Below the pieces are notes generated by a model that saw only the letters and a list, made by a program, of their open reading frames with translations, made no database searches and was not told the DNA's origin. Both the position numbers and the translations under genes were made by a program. From the NCBI RefSeq assembly GCF_002081715.1, contig NZ_MUKP01000007.1, positions 124,001 to 188,000 on the forward strand: a DNA stretch of 64,000 nucleotides. The letters are read 5' to 3'. Numbering within the stretch: position 1 is the first letter of the stretch; the number at the start of each line of letters is the position of its first letter. The DNA is from Nocardia donostiensis. Lineage in GTDB: Bacteria; Actinomycetota; Actinomycetes; Mycobacteriales; Mycobacteriaceae. Positions 16,306-25,497 of the stretch are shown one piece after another.

Positions 16306-19300
16306 ATGTTCTCGAAAGTCTTGGTTGCCAATCGCGGCGAGATCGCCATCCGCGCCTTCCGTGCGGCCTACGAACTCGGTGTCGGGACGGTTGCCGTCTT
16401 CCCGTACGAGGACCGCAACTCGGTCCACCGCTTGAAGGCAGACGAGGCCTACCAGATCGGTGAGGAAGGGCACCCGGTCCGGGCCTATCTGTCCATCGAC
16501 GCGATCATCGAGGCAGCCAAAACGTCAGGCGCCGACGCCATCTACCCGGGATACGGTTTCCTGTCGGAGAACCCGGATCTGGCCGCCGCCTGCGCCAGGG
16601 AAAACATCACCTTCATCGGCCCGTCCGCCGAGGTGCTCGAATTGGCCGGAAACAAGGCCCGTGCGATCGCCGCGGCCAAGGCCGCCGGGTTGCCGGTTCT
16701 CGAATCCAGTGCACCGTCGGCGGACGTGGATGAACTGCTGGCGGCGGCGCAGACGATGGAGTTCCCCATCTTCGTCAAGGCTGTCGCCGGTGGCGGCGGG
16801 CGCGGTATGCGTCGCGTCGAGACCGAGGGGCAGCTGCGTGAGGCTATCGAGGCGGCGTCGCGGGAGGCCGAATCGGCCTTCGGCGATCCGACGGTGTTCC
16901 TGGAACAGGCCGTGGTGAACCCGCGCCATATCGAGGTGCAGATCCTGGCCGACAACCACGGCAATGTGATGCATCTGTTCGAGCGGGACTGCTCGCTGCA
17001 GCGCAGGCATCAGAAGGTGATCGAGCTGGCGCCGGCACCGAACCTGGACCCCGCATTGCGGGAGCGGATCTGCGCCGACGCGGTGGCTTTCGCCGAGCAG
17101 ATCGGCTACAGCTGCGCGGGCACCGTCGAGTTCTTGCTCGACGAGCGCGGCAACCATGTCTTCATCGAGATGAATCCGCGTATCCAGGTCGAGCACACGG
17201 TGACCGAGGAGATCACCGATGTGGACCTGGTGCAGTCGCAGCTGCGGATCGCCGCCGGGGAAAGCCTGGCCGACCTGGGTCTGAGCCAGGATGCGCTGAC
17301 CATCCGTGGCGCAGCGCTGCAATGTCGGATCACCACCGAGGACCCAGCCAACGGTTTTCGCCCCGACACCGGCCGCATCACCGCCTACCGCACTCCCGGC
17401 GGCGCGGGTATCCGTCTCGACGGCGGGGCGAACCTGGGCGCGGAGATCGGGGCCTACTTCGACTCCATGCTGGTCAAGCTGACCTGCCGGGGCCGGGACT
17501 TCCCCACCGCGGCGGCGCGGGCGCGGCGCGCACTTGCCGAGTTCCGCATCCGCGGCGTCACCACCAATATCGGGTTCCTGCTCGCCGTGCTCGACGATCC
17601 CGACTTCACCGGCGGCCGGGTCACCACCTCGTTCATCGATGAACGTCCCGGACTGCTCGCACTCCGCGAATCCGGCGACCGCGGCACCAAGATCCTGAAC
17701 TATCTGGCCGATGTGACGGTCAACAAACCGCACGGTCAGCGGCCGACCGCCGTATACCCACACGACAAACTGCCCCCGATCGACCTGACCGTGCCGCCGC
17801 CGGACGGTTCCCGGCAGCGGCTGCTGGCGCTCGGGCCCCAGGGGTTCGCTCGCGCGCTGCGGGAGCAGACCGCGGTGGGCGTTACCGACACCACCTTCCG
17901 CGACGCACACCAATCCTTGTTGGCCACTCGGGTGCGCACCAACGGTCTGCTCGACGTCGCAGGTCATGTCGCCCGGCTGACACCGGAGCTGTTGTCGATC
18001 GAGGCCTGGGGCGGTGCGACCTACGATGTGGCGCTGCGGTTCCTGTACGAGGACCCGTGGGAGCGGTTGGCGGCGCTGCGCGAGGCGGTGCCGAACATCT
18101 GCCTGCAGATGCTGCTGCGCGGCCGTAACACGGTGGGATACACCCCATACCCGGAGCGGGTGACGCGGGCGTTCGTCTCGGAGGCGACCGCGACGGGGAT
18201 CGATATCTTCCGTATCTTCGACGCGCTCAACAACGTCGACCAGATGCGTCCGGCCATCGACGCGGTCCGCGAAACCGGTACAGCGATCGCGGAAGTGGCG
18301 ATGAGTTATACCGGTGACCTGTCCGACCCGGACGAGAACATCTACACCCTCGACTACTACCTGAAGCTGGCTGAGCAGATCGTCGACGCAGGCGCCCATG
18401 TGCTGGCGATCAAGGATATGGCCGGTCTGCTGCGTGCTCCCGCCGCGGCGAAACTGGTGACCGCGCTGCGCAGCAACTTCGACCTGCCGGTGCACGTACA
18501 CACCCACGACACCCCTGGCGGGCAGCTGGCCACCTATCTGGCGGCCTGGCAGGCGGGCGCGGACGCGGTCGACGGGGCCAGCGCCGCGATGGCGGGCACC
18601 ACCAGCCAGCCCGCGTTGTCGGCGATCGTGGCGGCCGCCGCGAACAGCGAATACGACACCGGCCTCAGCCTGCGCAACGTCTGCGATCTGGAGCCGTACT
18701 GGGAGGCGCTGCGCAAGGTGTACGCGCCGTTCGAATCCGGTCTGCCCGCGCCGACCGGCCGCGTCTACACCCATGAGATCCCGGGCGGTCAGCTGTCGAA
18801 CCTGCGGCAGCAGGCGATCGCGCTCGGCCTCGGCGATCGGTTCGAGGAAGTCGAGGCCAAGTACGCGGCAGCCGACCGGCTGCTCGGCAGGCTGGTGAAG
18901 GTGACCCCGTCGTCGAAGGTGGTCGGTGATCTGGCGTTGGCGCTGGTCGGTAACGGTGTGGAGGTCGAGGATTTCGCCGCCGACCCGGGTCGCTACGACA
19001 TCCCGGATTCGGTGATCGGTTTCTTGCGCGGTGAACTCGGCGTTCCGGCCGGTGGCTGGCCCGAGCCGTTCCGCAGCAAGGCGCTCGCCGGGCGCGGGCC
19101 CGCGAAACCGGAAACACCGCTGACCGTCGACGACGAGGCCGGGCTCGGCGGCACCTCGGCGCAGCGCCGGGCGACGCTGAACCGGCTGCTGTTCCCCGGC
19201 CCCACCGCCGAATTCCTGGCCCACCGCGAGAAGTACGGCGACACCACCGGGCTCTCGGCCAACCAGTTCTTCTACGGTCTGCGCCGGGGCGAGGAACACC

Positions 19301-19704
19301 GTGTGCAGTTGGAGAAGGGCGTCACCCTGCTCATCGGCCTGGAAGCCATCTCCGAGCCGGATGAACGCGGTATGCGCACGGTGATGTGCATCCTCAACGG
19401 CCAGCTGCGCCCCGTTACGGTGCGTGACCGGTCGGTCGCCAGCGAGGTCCCGGCCGCGGAGAAGGCCGACAAGACCAACCCGGGACATATCGCCGCACCG
19501 TTTGCCGGCGTGGTGACACTGGCGGTGTCCGAAGGTGATCAGATCGCGGCGGGCGACGTCATCGGCAGTATCGAGGCGATGAAGATGGAGGCCGCGATCA
19601 CCGCACCGCGCGGTGGGGTGGTCGGCCGGATCGCGATCAGCAAGGTGCAGCAGGTCGAAGGTGGTGACCTGCTGGTCGAGCTGACCGTGCGCGAATCCGA
19701 ATGA
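16306..19704 (+). CDS. pyc: pyruvate carboxylase
   Basis: Biotin enzyme that makes oxaloacetate from pyruvate and bicarbonate, an anaplerotic reaction. At 1132 aa it is full length. Biotin carboxylase domain about residues 1-450, with the ATP-grasp loop AGGGGRGMR near 161 and EMNPRIQVEHTVTEEI near 288. The carboxyltransferase TIM barrel starts near 527 (DTTFRDAHQSLLATRVR), with metal ligands in VHVHTHDTPGG. The biotinyl domain at the C-terminus carries EAMKMEA with the modified Lys near residue 1090. The TGA overlaps the ATG of rsmD (ATGA), so the two are coupled, as in mycobacteria. Confidence 0.98.
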   Translation: MFSKVLVANRGEIAIRAFRAAYELGVGTVAVFPYEDRNSVHRLKADEAYQIGEEGHPVRAYLSIDAIIEAAKTSGADAIYPGYGFLSENPDLAAACARENITFIGPSAEVLELAGNKARAIAAAKAAGLPVLESSAPSADVDELLAAAQTMEFPIFVKAVAGGGGRGMRRVETEGQLREAIEAASREAESAFGDPTVFLEQAVVNPRHIEVQILADNHGNVMHLFERDCSLQRRHQKVIELAPAPNLDPALRERICADAVAFAEQIGYSCAGTVEFLLDERGNHVFIEMNPRIQVEHTVTEEITDVDLVQSQLRIAAGESLADLGLSQDALTIRGAALQCRITTEDPANGFRPDTGRITAYRTPGGAGIRLDGGANLGAEIGAYFDSMLVKLTCRGRDFPTAAARARRALAEFRIRGVTTNIGFLLAVLDDPDFTGGRVTTSFIDERPGLLALRESGDRGTKILNYLADVTVNKPHGQRPTAVYPHDKLPPIDLTVPPPDGSRQRLLALGPQGFARALREQTAVGVTDTTFRDAHQSLLATRVRTNGLLDVAGHVARLTPELLSIEAWGGATYDVALRFLYEDPWERLAALREAVPNICLQMLLRGRNTVGYTPYPERVTRAFVSEATATGIDIFRIFDALNNVDQMRPAIDAVRETGTAIAEVAMSYTGDLSDPDENIYTLDYYLKLAEQIVDAGAHVLAIKDMAGLLRAPAAAKLVTALRSNFDLPVHVHTHDTPGGQLATYLAAWQAGADAVDGASAAMAGTTSQPALSAIVAAAANSEYDTGLSLRNVCDLEPYWEALRKVYAPFESGLPAPTGRVYTHEIPGGQLSNLRQQAIALGLGDRFEEVEAKYAAADRLLGRLVKVTPSSKVVGDLALALVGNGVEVEDFAADPGRYDIPDSVIGFLRGELGVPAGGWPEPFRSKALAGRGPAKPETPLTVDDEAGLGGTSAQRRATLNRLLFPGPTAEFLAHREKYGDTTGLSANQFFYGLRRGEEHRVQLEKGVTLLIGLEAISEPDERGMRTVMCILNGQLRPVTVRDRSVASEVPAAEKADKTNPGHIAAPFAGVVTLAVSEGDQIAAGDVIGSIEAMKMEAAITAPRGGVVGRIAISKVQQVEGGDLLVELTVRESE

Positions 19705-20294
19705 CCCGGATCGTCGCCGGGAAGGCAGGCGGGCGGCGCCTCCGGGTGCCGCCCGCGGGCACCCGCCCCACCTCCGACCGGGTGCGTGAGGCGATGTTCT
19801 CCGCTATCGGCGCGCGGCTGGATCTCGACGGCGCGCGGGTGCTCGACTTGTATGCGGGTTCGGGCGCGTTCGCCCTCGAGGCGCTGTCGCGGGGCGCGGC
19901 GGCGGCGCTGCTGGTCGAATCCGACCGCAAGGCCGCCGCGGTGATCCGCGGTAATATCGCCGGTCTGGCGCTGCCCGGTGCCCGGTTACGGGTCGGCTCG
20001 GTGGCCCCGGTGCTGGCAGGTGGCGGTGCGGGCGAGTTCGATCTGGTGTTCTCCGATCCGCCCTATGACGTGACGACCGAGGCCGTGATCGCCGACCTGA
20101 CCGCGCTGGCCGCGCACGGCTGGCTCGCGTCAGGTGCGCTGATCGTGGTGGAACGTTCCAGCCGGTCGCTCGAGATCGACTGGCCTACCGGGTTTCTCGG
20201 TGAGAAGCCCCGTCGTTACGGTGAGACCAGGATCGAGCTGGCCGAGTTCACCGGGACGTCCGAGGGCGTCGATCACCGGCCTGCTAGCGTCTGA
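19701..20294 (+). CDS. rsmD: 16S rRNA (guanine966-N2)-methyltransferase RsmD
   Basis: SAM-dependent methyltransferase acting on G966 of 16S rRNA during 30S assembly. It is 197 aa. Family motifs: the N-terminal MTRIVAGKAGGRRLRVP and PTSDRVREAMFSAIG, the SAM site VLDLYAGSGAFALEALSRGA (about residues 47-66), and the catalytic SDPPYDV near 114 (family DPPY). Its ATG overlaps the pyc stop and coaD starts 3 bp after its own stop, so it lies within the pyc-rsmD-coaD operon. Confidence 0.95.
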   Translation: MTRIVAGKAGGRRLRVPPAGTRPTSDRVREAMFSAIGARLDLDGARVLDLYAGSGAFALEALSRGAAAALLVESDRKAAAVIRGNIAGLALPGARLRVGSVAPVLAGGGAGEFDLVFSDPPYDVTTEAVIADLTALAAHGWLASGALIVVERSSRSLEIDWPTGFLGEKPRRYGETRIELAEFTGTSEGVDHRPASV

Positions 20295-20297
20295 ACC

Positions 20298-20783
20298 ATG
20301 GCAGGAGCGTTGTGCCCGGGCTCGTTCGACCCGGTGACCAATGGGCATCTCGACGTCTTCAACCGGGTTGCGGCCCAATTCGACGAGGTCGTCGTCACGG
20401 TCATGATCAACAAGAGCAAGAAGGGCATGTTCAGCGTCGACGAACGTGTCGAGATGCTGCGCGAGGCGACCTCGCATCTGCCGAACGTGCGGGTCGCGAC
20501 CTGGCACGGTCTGCTGGTCGACTTCGCCAGGGAGCAGGGCATCACCGCCATCGTCAAGGGCCTGCGCGATGCGGGCGATTTCGGCTACGAGCTGCAGATG
20601 GCGCAGATGAACAAGAAGCTCTCCGGGGTCGACACCTTCTTCGTCGCCACCAACCCTGCGTTCAGCTTCCTGTCCAGTTCTCTGGTCAAGGAAGTGGCGA
20701 CCTTCGGCGGTGATGTCGCCGATATGCTGCCGCCGATGGTGCACAAGCGGCTGCTGGAGCGGTTGGCCGAGCGTCAGAGCTAG
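20298..20783 (+). CDS. coaD: phosphopantetheine adenylyltransferase CoaD
   Basis: Fourth step of coenzyme A synthesis: transfers AMP to 4'-phosphopantetheine. 161 aa. The nucleotidyltransferase motif [13 protein letters not shown] (TxGH-type) lies at the N-terminus, then [20 protein letters not shown], and [17 protein letters not shown] near residue 125 carries the C-terminal ISSS/TxLVKE-type motif. It starts 3 bp after rsmD. It converges with the GtrA gene, 7 bp apart. Confidence 0.97.
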   Translation: MAGALCPGSFDPVTNGHLDVFNRVAAQFDEVVVTVMINKSKKGMFSVDERVEMLREATSHLPNVRVATWHGLLVDFAREQGITAIVKGLRDAGDFGYELQMAQMNKKLSGVDTFFVATNPAFSFLSSSLVKEVATFGGDVADMLPPMVHKRLLERLAERQS

Positions 20784-20790
20784 CGCAAGC

Positions 20791-21303
20791 TCAGAAAACC
20801 AGCCCGCGCAGGGCGAGGAACCGTAATCCGCCCACCGCCGCGGTGATCGCCAGGATCGCGCCTGCCTGGCCCCCTTGGCCGAGGCCGGGGGCGAGGAATT
20901 CCAGGGCGGCCAGCGCGGTGGTGGTGACACAGAGACCGAGCAGGGCCAGCCCGCCACCCTCCCATTGGGCGGTGAACCAGCTGACCCGGCCTGCGGCGTG
21001 GAAGGTGAGCCTGCGGTGCAGCTCGTTGGCCAATGCCGTGCTGACCAGCGATCCGGCGATATTGGCAGGCAGCGGGCCGACGCCCGCGAGCAGCAGGAAC
21101 AGTAGGACGTAGGCGATATTGCTGGAGCCGCCGACGAGCGCGAAGCGGATCAACTGCGCAAACGCCCGGTCCCCGCGTAGATAGTGCAGTACTCGCCCGA
21201 ACCAGGGTTTCTCGTCTTGGCCGCGATCGGTCCATGTCGCGTCCGCGTTCCCGCCGGTGAAGGCTGTGTACGGCGAGTACGGCGGCAGTTGCAGGACACT
21301 CAT
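20791..21303 (-). CDS. GtrA-family membrane protein
   Basis: About 170 aa with four predicted membrane helices, the size and layout of GtrA proteins, which are thought to flip polyprenyl-linked sugars or support cell-wall glycan synthesis. Seen: the family start of the fold FAQLIRFALVGGSSNIAYVL, then FLLLAGVGPLPANIAGSLVS with the ANELHRRLTFH loop typical of GtrA, then two more helices. The start ATG (MSVLQLPPYSPYTAF) lies just inside a longer open frame. In mycobacteria GtrA-like proteins act in arabinogalactan or mannoside export; the substrate here is unknown. Confidence 0.85.
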   Translation of the reverse strand: MSVLQLPPYSPYTAFTGGNADATWTDRGQDEKPWFGRVLHYLRGDRAFAQLIRFALVGGSSNIAYVLLFLLLAGVGPLPANIAGSLVSTALANELHRRLTFHAAGRVSWFTAQWEGGGLALLGLCVTTTALAALEFLAPGLGQGGQAGAILAITAAVGGLRFLALRGLVF

Positions 21304-21530
21304 TGTCGTTCCGATCGAGCACAGGCCAGTTGCCCCGGCAGCTACCCGTCGGGGCACTTTTGTCCGAATCTAGCATGAAGCGGAGTTATATCCTCCACTT
21401 CGAGGTGTGGGGTTGCAGACACGCCTCACCGCAGACGACACACCGTCCGATGGCGCGGCAGGGGCGGTGGTGGCAGGCACACTGGGCTCGGCGGGAAAGT
21501 TTCGCCGGAGGAGTCAGCAGGAGGGTAAGC

Positions 21531-22277
21531 ATGTATCGCGTATTCGAGGCGCTCGACGAGCTGGTTGCCATTGTCGAAGAGGCGCGAGGTATCCCGCCCA
21601 CCCGCAACTGCATCGTGCCGCGCGGTGATGTGCTGGAGCTGCTCGACGATGTGCGCGACGCGCTGCCCGGCGAACTAGACGACGCCCAGGACGTGCTCGA
21701 CCACCGCGACAAGATCGTCTCCGATGCCCGCACCGCCGCCGAGACCGCGGTGGCCGGCGCCAACGAAGAGGCCGCCGACACCATCGGCTCGGCCCGCAAC
21801 GAAGCCGACCGCATCCTCGCCGAGGCCAAAGCGCACGCCGACCGGATGGTCGCCGAGGCCACCGCGCACGCCGACCGGCTGGTCGACACCGCGCAGGCCG
21901 AAGCCGAGCGCATCGTCGCCGACGGCAAGGCCGAATACGAGACGGTGACCGGCCGGGCTCGCGCCGAAGCCGACCGGATGATCGAGGCAGGCCAGGCCTC
22001 CTACGAACGGTCGGTGGCCGAAGGCAGGGCCGAGCAGTCCCGGCTGGTCGAACAGACCGAGGTGGTGCGCGCCGCGCACGCCGAATCGGCCCGCCTCATC
22101 GATACCGCACACGCCGACTCCGACCGGATGCGTGCGGACTGCGACCAGTACGTCGACGGCAAACTTGCCGAATTCGAGGAAACCCTCAACGCCACCCTGC
22201 GCACGGTCGGCCGGGGGCGTCAGCAGCTACGCACCGGGCTCGGGGTACCCGACTACGCTGCCGAGTTCCGCCGCTGA
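21531..22277 (+). CDS. sepIVA: DivIVA-domain cell-division protein SepIVA
   Basis: 248 aa, a homologue of Rv2927c/MSMEG_2416 by N-terminal sequence, coiled-coil layout and neighbours. The N-terminus (MYRVFEALDELVAIVEEARG, then PRGDVLELLDDVRDALP) is the family head. Residues about 70-215 are a long coiled coil in an 11-residue-like pattern, rich in Ala, Glu and Arg (for example ADRILAEAKAHADRMVAEAT). The start is the ATG behind AGGAGGGTAAGC, a strong site; the frame upstream is open but not coding. In mycobacteria the protein is essential and links septation with envelope precursor synthesis. Confidence 0.9.
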   Translation: MYRVFEALDELVAIVEEARGIPPTRNCIVPRGDVLELLDDVRDALPGELDDAQDVLDHRDKIVSDARTAAETAVAGANEEAADTIGSARNEADRILAEAKAHADRMVAEATAHADRLVDTAQAEAERIVADGKAEYETVTGRARAEADRMIEAGQASYERSVAEGRAEQSRLVEQTEVVRAAHAESARLIDTAHADSDRMRADCDQYVDGKLAEFEETLNATLRTVGRGRQQLRTGLGVPDYAAEFRR

Positions 22278-22369
22278 CCGGCGCCGGTTCGGACGGGCAT
22301 AGCGGATTGAGTGGGTAGCGGCGTTTCGCGTACTGTGGAGTGGTTGCCCATTACCCGATCGATCGTGAA

Positions 22370-23041
22370 ATGAGCTCTGTCATGCCCGTCGACTCCTCCT
22401 CGCGCTCGCGTACCGGCTCGCGCCGCGCGCCGGATACGGGTTTCGTGCTGGACGTGCGCAGCCTCGGCCGCGCCCCGGGGACCCTGCGCGAAGTGCGCCG
22501 CACGGTCACCACCGCCGAGCGGATCGGACTCGACCTGGTCGCGGTCCCCGCCGGTTCCGAGGTGGACCTCGATCTGCAACTACAGGCGGTGTCCGAAGGT
22601 GTCCTGGTCACCGGGACGGTGTCCGCGCCGCTGTCCGGCGAATGCTCACGCTGCCTGGAACCGTTCACCGACCGGACCGAGCTGCGGCTGACCGAACTGT
22701 TCGCCTACCCCGACAGCGTCACCGAACAGACCACCTCCGACGATGAGATGTACCGGATGGACGACGATCTGATCGACCTGGAACCGGTCATCGTCGACGC
22801 GCTCGGAACCGAACTCCCACTGCAGCCGCTGTGCTCTCCCGACTGCGCCGGACTGTGCCCCGAATGCGGGGTGCGGATGGCGATTGCGGGATCCGATCAT
22901 CGGCATGAGATACTTGATCCCCGCTGGGCCGGGCTGGCGAAGTTCGCCACCGGATCGACCGGCAGCGGCAGCCCCGAGCAGGGTGCGGCCACCGAAGACA
23001 GTTCCGCCGACAAGGCAAGCAATAGGACAGAGGAGAAGTAG
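22370..23041 (+). CDS. DUF177 (YceD-family) protein upstream of rpmF
   Basis: Homologue of E. coli YceD, which lies before rpmF and is implicated in 23S rRNA or large-subunit assembly. Conserved: [20 protein letters not shown] and the C-terminal Cys cluster [14 protein letters not shown] (about residues 150-163), which may bind zinc. The tail is acidic and Ser/Glu-rich ([15 protein letters not shown]). The start is uncertain: ATG at 22370, another ATG at 22382, or GTG at 22340. rpmF begins 2 bp after its stop, so they are one operon, the widely conserved order. Confidence 0.9.
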   Translation: MSSVMPVDSSSRSRTGSRRAPDTGFVLDVRSLGRAPGTLREVRRTVTTAERIGLDLVAVPAGSEVDLDLQLQAVSEGVLVTGTVSAPLSGECSRCLEPFTDRTELRLTELFAYPDSVTEQTTSDDEMYRMDDDLIDLEPVIVDALGTELPLQPLCSPDCAGLCPECGVRMAIAGSDHRHEILDPRWAGLAKFATGSTGSGSPEQGAATEDSSADKASNRTEEK

Positions 23042-23043
23042 TC

Positions 23044-23226
23044 GTGGCCGTTCCCAAGCGCCGGATGTCCCGTTCCAACACCAGGTCGCGGCGCAGCCAG
23101 TGGAAGGCCGCCGCGCCTACCCTGATCACCTGCCCGAACCGGGGCTGCGGCGAGAAGACCCTGCCGCATATGGCCTGTCCGTCCTGCGGCACCTACAAGG
23201 GCCGCCAGGTCACCGCGGCCGTCTGA
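23044..23226 (+). CDS. rpmF: 50S ribosomal protein L32
   Basis: 60 aa, basic, starts with GTG ([20 protein letters not shown], with the family head [13 protein letters not shown]). The Cys pattern CPNRGCG and CPSCG marks a zinc-binding L32. GAGGAGAAG is the ribosome binding site, 5 bp ahead of the GTG, and lies inside the end of the DUF177 gene, so the two are translated in sequence. Confidence 0.97.
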   Translation: MAVPKRRMSRSNTRSRRSQWKAAAPTLITCPNRGCGEKTLPHMACPSCGTYKGRQVTAAV

Positions 23227-23240
23227 GCCGGCTTCGAGTT

Positions 23241-23963
23241 GTGACAGCGGGCAAGGACGAACCCGGCGCATCCGGCGACCACGCGAGCCTGCTTGCCGCG
23301 CTCGGCGTCGATGTACCGCCGGACCTGCTGCGGCTGGCGCTGACCCACCGGTCCTACGCCTACGAGAACGGCGGCTTGCCGACCAACGAACGCCTGGAAT
23401 TTCTCGGCGATTCGGTACTCGGCCTGAGCATCACCGAGCGGCTCTACCATGAGCACCCGGATAAATCCGAGGGCGAGCTGGCGAAGCTGCGGGCGAGCGT
23501 GGTCAATATGAACGCGCTCGCCGAGGTGGCGCGCGGACTCGGTGAAGGCGGTCTCGGCGCGCATCTGCTGCTGGGCAAGGGTGAGGAGCTCACCGGCGGC
23601 CGCAATAAGCCGAGCATTCTGGCCGACGGTATGGAATCACTGCTCGGCGCGGTGCATCTGCAGCACGGTATCGACGTGGCCCGTGGGGTGGTGCTGCGGC
23701 TGTTCGCCGATCTGCTCGAACGCGGACCGCGGATGGGCGCCGGACTGGACTGGAAGACCAGCCTGCAGGAGCTGACCGCCGAACGCGGTCTCGGCGTGCC
23801 CAACTACGAGATCACCTCGACCGGCCCGGACCACGACAAGGAGTTCACCGCCACCACGGTGATCGGTGGCCGCGCCTACGGTCAGGGTATCGGCCGGTCG
23901 AAGAAGGAAGCCGAGCAGAAAGCCGCGGGCGCCGCCTATCAGGCGTTGACCGCCGAATACTGA
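23241..23963 (+). CDS. rnc: ribonuclease III
   Basis: Double-strand-specific RNase for rRNA precursors. 240 aa. The catalytic signature [17 protein letters not shown] lies near residue 50, the second acidic site in [12 protein letters not shown] near 132, and a C-terminal dsRNA-binding domain about 165-238 ([18 protein letters not shown], then [18 protein letters not shown]). The GTG at 23241 gives [16 protein letters not shown]; the ribosome binding site is weak. mutM begins 1 bp after its stop, so they are coupled. Confidence 0.96.
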   Translation: MTAGKDEPGASGDHASLLAALGVDVPPDLLRLALTHRSYAYENGGLPTNERLEFLGDSVLGLSITERLYHEHPDKSEGELAKLRASVVNMNALAEVARGLGEGGLGAHLLLGKGEELTGGRNKPSILADGMESLLGAVHLQHGIDVARGVVLRLFADLLERGPRMGAGLDWKTSLQELTAERGLGVPNYEITSTGPDHDKEFTATTVIGGRAYGQGIGRSKKEAEQKAAGAAYQALTAEY

Positions 23964-23964
23964 C

Positions 23965-24846
23965 GTGCCCGAGCTGCCCGAAGTCGAGGTGGTCCGCCGC
24001 GGCCTGGCCGATCATGTAGTCGGTCGGGTCATCGAGTCGGTCACCGTCACCCATGCGCGTTCGGTGCGCAGGCATCTGGCCGGAGCCGCGGATCTCGCCG
24101 CCCGGCTGGCCGGCCTGCAGGTGGCGGCCGCTCAACGACGTGGCAAATATCTGTGGCTGACCTTCGCCGAACCCGGCTCAGGTCCTGCCGACTCGGCGTT
24201 GGTCGTCCATCTGGGGATGAGCGGTCAGATGTTGGTGTGTCCCGCCGGCGCGCCGGTGGAAAAGCATGCGCATATCCGTGCCACCCTCGACGACGGTGGG
24301 CAACTGCGGTTCGTCGACCAGCGCACCTTCGGCGGCTGGTTGCTGGCGCCGCTGGTCGAGGTGGCGGGAACGGCGGTGCCCGAGCCGATCGCGCATATCG
24401 CCCGCGATCCGCTCGACCCGGAGTTCGACACCGAATCGGTGATCACCGCGCTGCGTACCAAACAAACCCAGATCAAACGGGTGCTGCTGGATCAGTCGGT
24501 GATCTCCGGTATCGGCAATATCTACGCCGACGAGGCGCTGTGGCGTGCGCGGATCCACGGTGGCCATATCGCAACGAACCTCACCCGCTCGGCGTTGCGC
24601 ACCCTGCTCACCGAGGTCACGGCGGTGATGACCGAGGCACTCGCCGCGGGCGGCACCTCTTTCGACGCCTTGTATGTGAACGTCAACGGCCAATCCGGCT
24701 ACTTCGAACGATCCCTGGCGGTCTACGGCCGGGGCGACGAACCGTGCCTGCGCTGCGGTGCGCCGATCGTGCGGGAGAAGTTCATGAACCGGTCCTCTTA
24801 CTCGTGTCCGCGATGCCAGGTGAAGGGTCGCCCTCGCGCCCGCTAG
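23965..24846 (+). CDS. mutM: formamidopyrimidine-DNA glycosylase (Fpg)
   Basis: Removes 8-oxoguanine and FaPy lesions and nicks the abasic site. 293 aa. After the initiator come Pro-2 (the catalytic N-terminal proline) and Glu-3 in [14 protein letters not shown]; Lys of the beta-lyase site lies in [11 protein letters not shown]. The C-terminal zinc finger is [13 protein letters not shown], then YSCPRCQ. A helix-two-turn-helix with [20 protein letters not shown] lies near residue 175. The start GTG is 1 bp after the rnc stop. In Corynebacteriales rnc-mutM is a fixed pair. Confidence 0.97.
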   Translation: MPELPEVEVVRRGLADHVVGRVIESVTVTHARSVRRHLAGAADLAARLAGLQVAAAQRRGKYLWLTFAEPGSGPADSALVVHLGMSGQMLVCPAGAPVEKHAHIRATLDDGGQLRFVDQRTFGGWLLAPLVEVAGTAVPEPIAHIARDPLDPEFDTESVITALRTKQTQIKRVLLDQSVISGIGNIYADEALWRARIHGGHIATNLTRSALRTLLTEVTAVMTEALAAGGTSFDALYVNVNGQSGYFERSLAVYGRGDEPCLRCGAPIVREKFMNRSSYSCPRCQVKGRPRAR

Positions 24847-24909
24847 CGAGCTACGGTTTTGTCAGGCACCCCGCGACGAGGCCATCGGGTCGTGCCGGGA
24901 AGGGACCGC

Positions 24910-25491
24910 ATGCGCAAGCTCACCTACTACGTCGCCTCGACGATCGACGGCTTCATCGCCACCGAGGAGGGATCGGTGGATTTCTTCCCGGTCGGCGGCG
25001 ATCACGGGCCTGCGATCACCGCGCAGTACCCGGAGACGTTGCCCACGAAGGTGCGCGAAGCCCTCGGCATCGATAGGCGCAACACCAATTTCGACACCGT
25101 GCTGATGGGTCGAAAAACCCACGATTTCGGGGTGCGCACCGGCACCGCGAGCCCGTACGCGCATCTGCGTCAGTTCGTGGTGTCGACCACGCTGCCGGAG
25201 AGCCCGGATCCGGCGGTCGAGCTGATCTCGTCCGACCCGATCGGTAAGGTGCGACAACTGAAACATGCGCCCGGCCTCGGCATCTGGTTGTGCGGCGGCG
25301 GGGAACTGGCGCAGGCGCTGTTACCGGAAATTGATCAGATCTTCCTCAAGCTGTATCCGATCGTGCTCGGGCACGGCCGGTCCCTGTTCGGGTCCGAACC
25401 GCAGCTGCCCGAACCGTCCCGGTTCCGGGTGATCACCAGTCAGGTGTTCGAGGACGGCGTCGCGTTCGTGAAATACAGCAGGGTCGAATAA
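24910..25491 (+). CDS. dihydrofolate reductase / RibD C-terminal-domain family protein
   Basis: 193 aa. The N-terminal MRKLTYYVASTIDGFIATEE is the start of the RibD C-terminal/DHFR-like fold, and GLGIWLCGGGELAQALLPE with LYPIVLGHGRSLF is its NADPH-binding end. Proteins of this family are NADPH-dependent reductases of unknown substrate and are not the housekeeping folate enzyme. The ATG has GGGAAGGGACC ahead; an open extension of 17 codons is not supported. Confidence 0.85.
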   Translation: MRKLTYYVASTIDGFIATEEGSVDFFPVGGDHGPAITAQYPETLPTKVREALGIDRRNTNFDTVLMGRKTHDFGVRTGTASPYAHLRQFVVSTTLPESPDPAVELISSDPIGKVRQLKHAPGLGIWLCGGGELAQALLPEIDQIFLKLYPIVLGHGRSLFGSEPQLPEPSRFRVITSQVFEDGVAFVKYSRVE

Positions 25492-25497
25492 AGCAGC

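Noticed and set aside
16525..19488. 987-codon open frame on the minus strand opposite pyc
   Set aside because: Shadow of pyc; the product is Arg/Gly/His-rich with no domain, and pyc motifs are complete.
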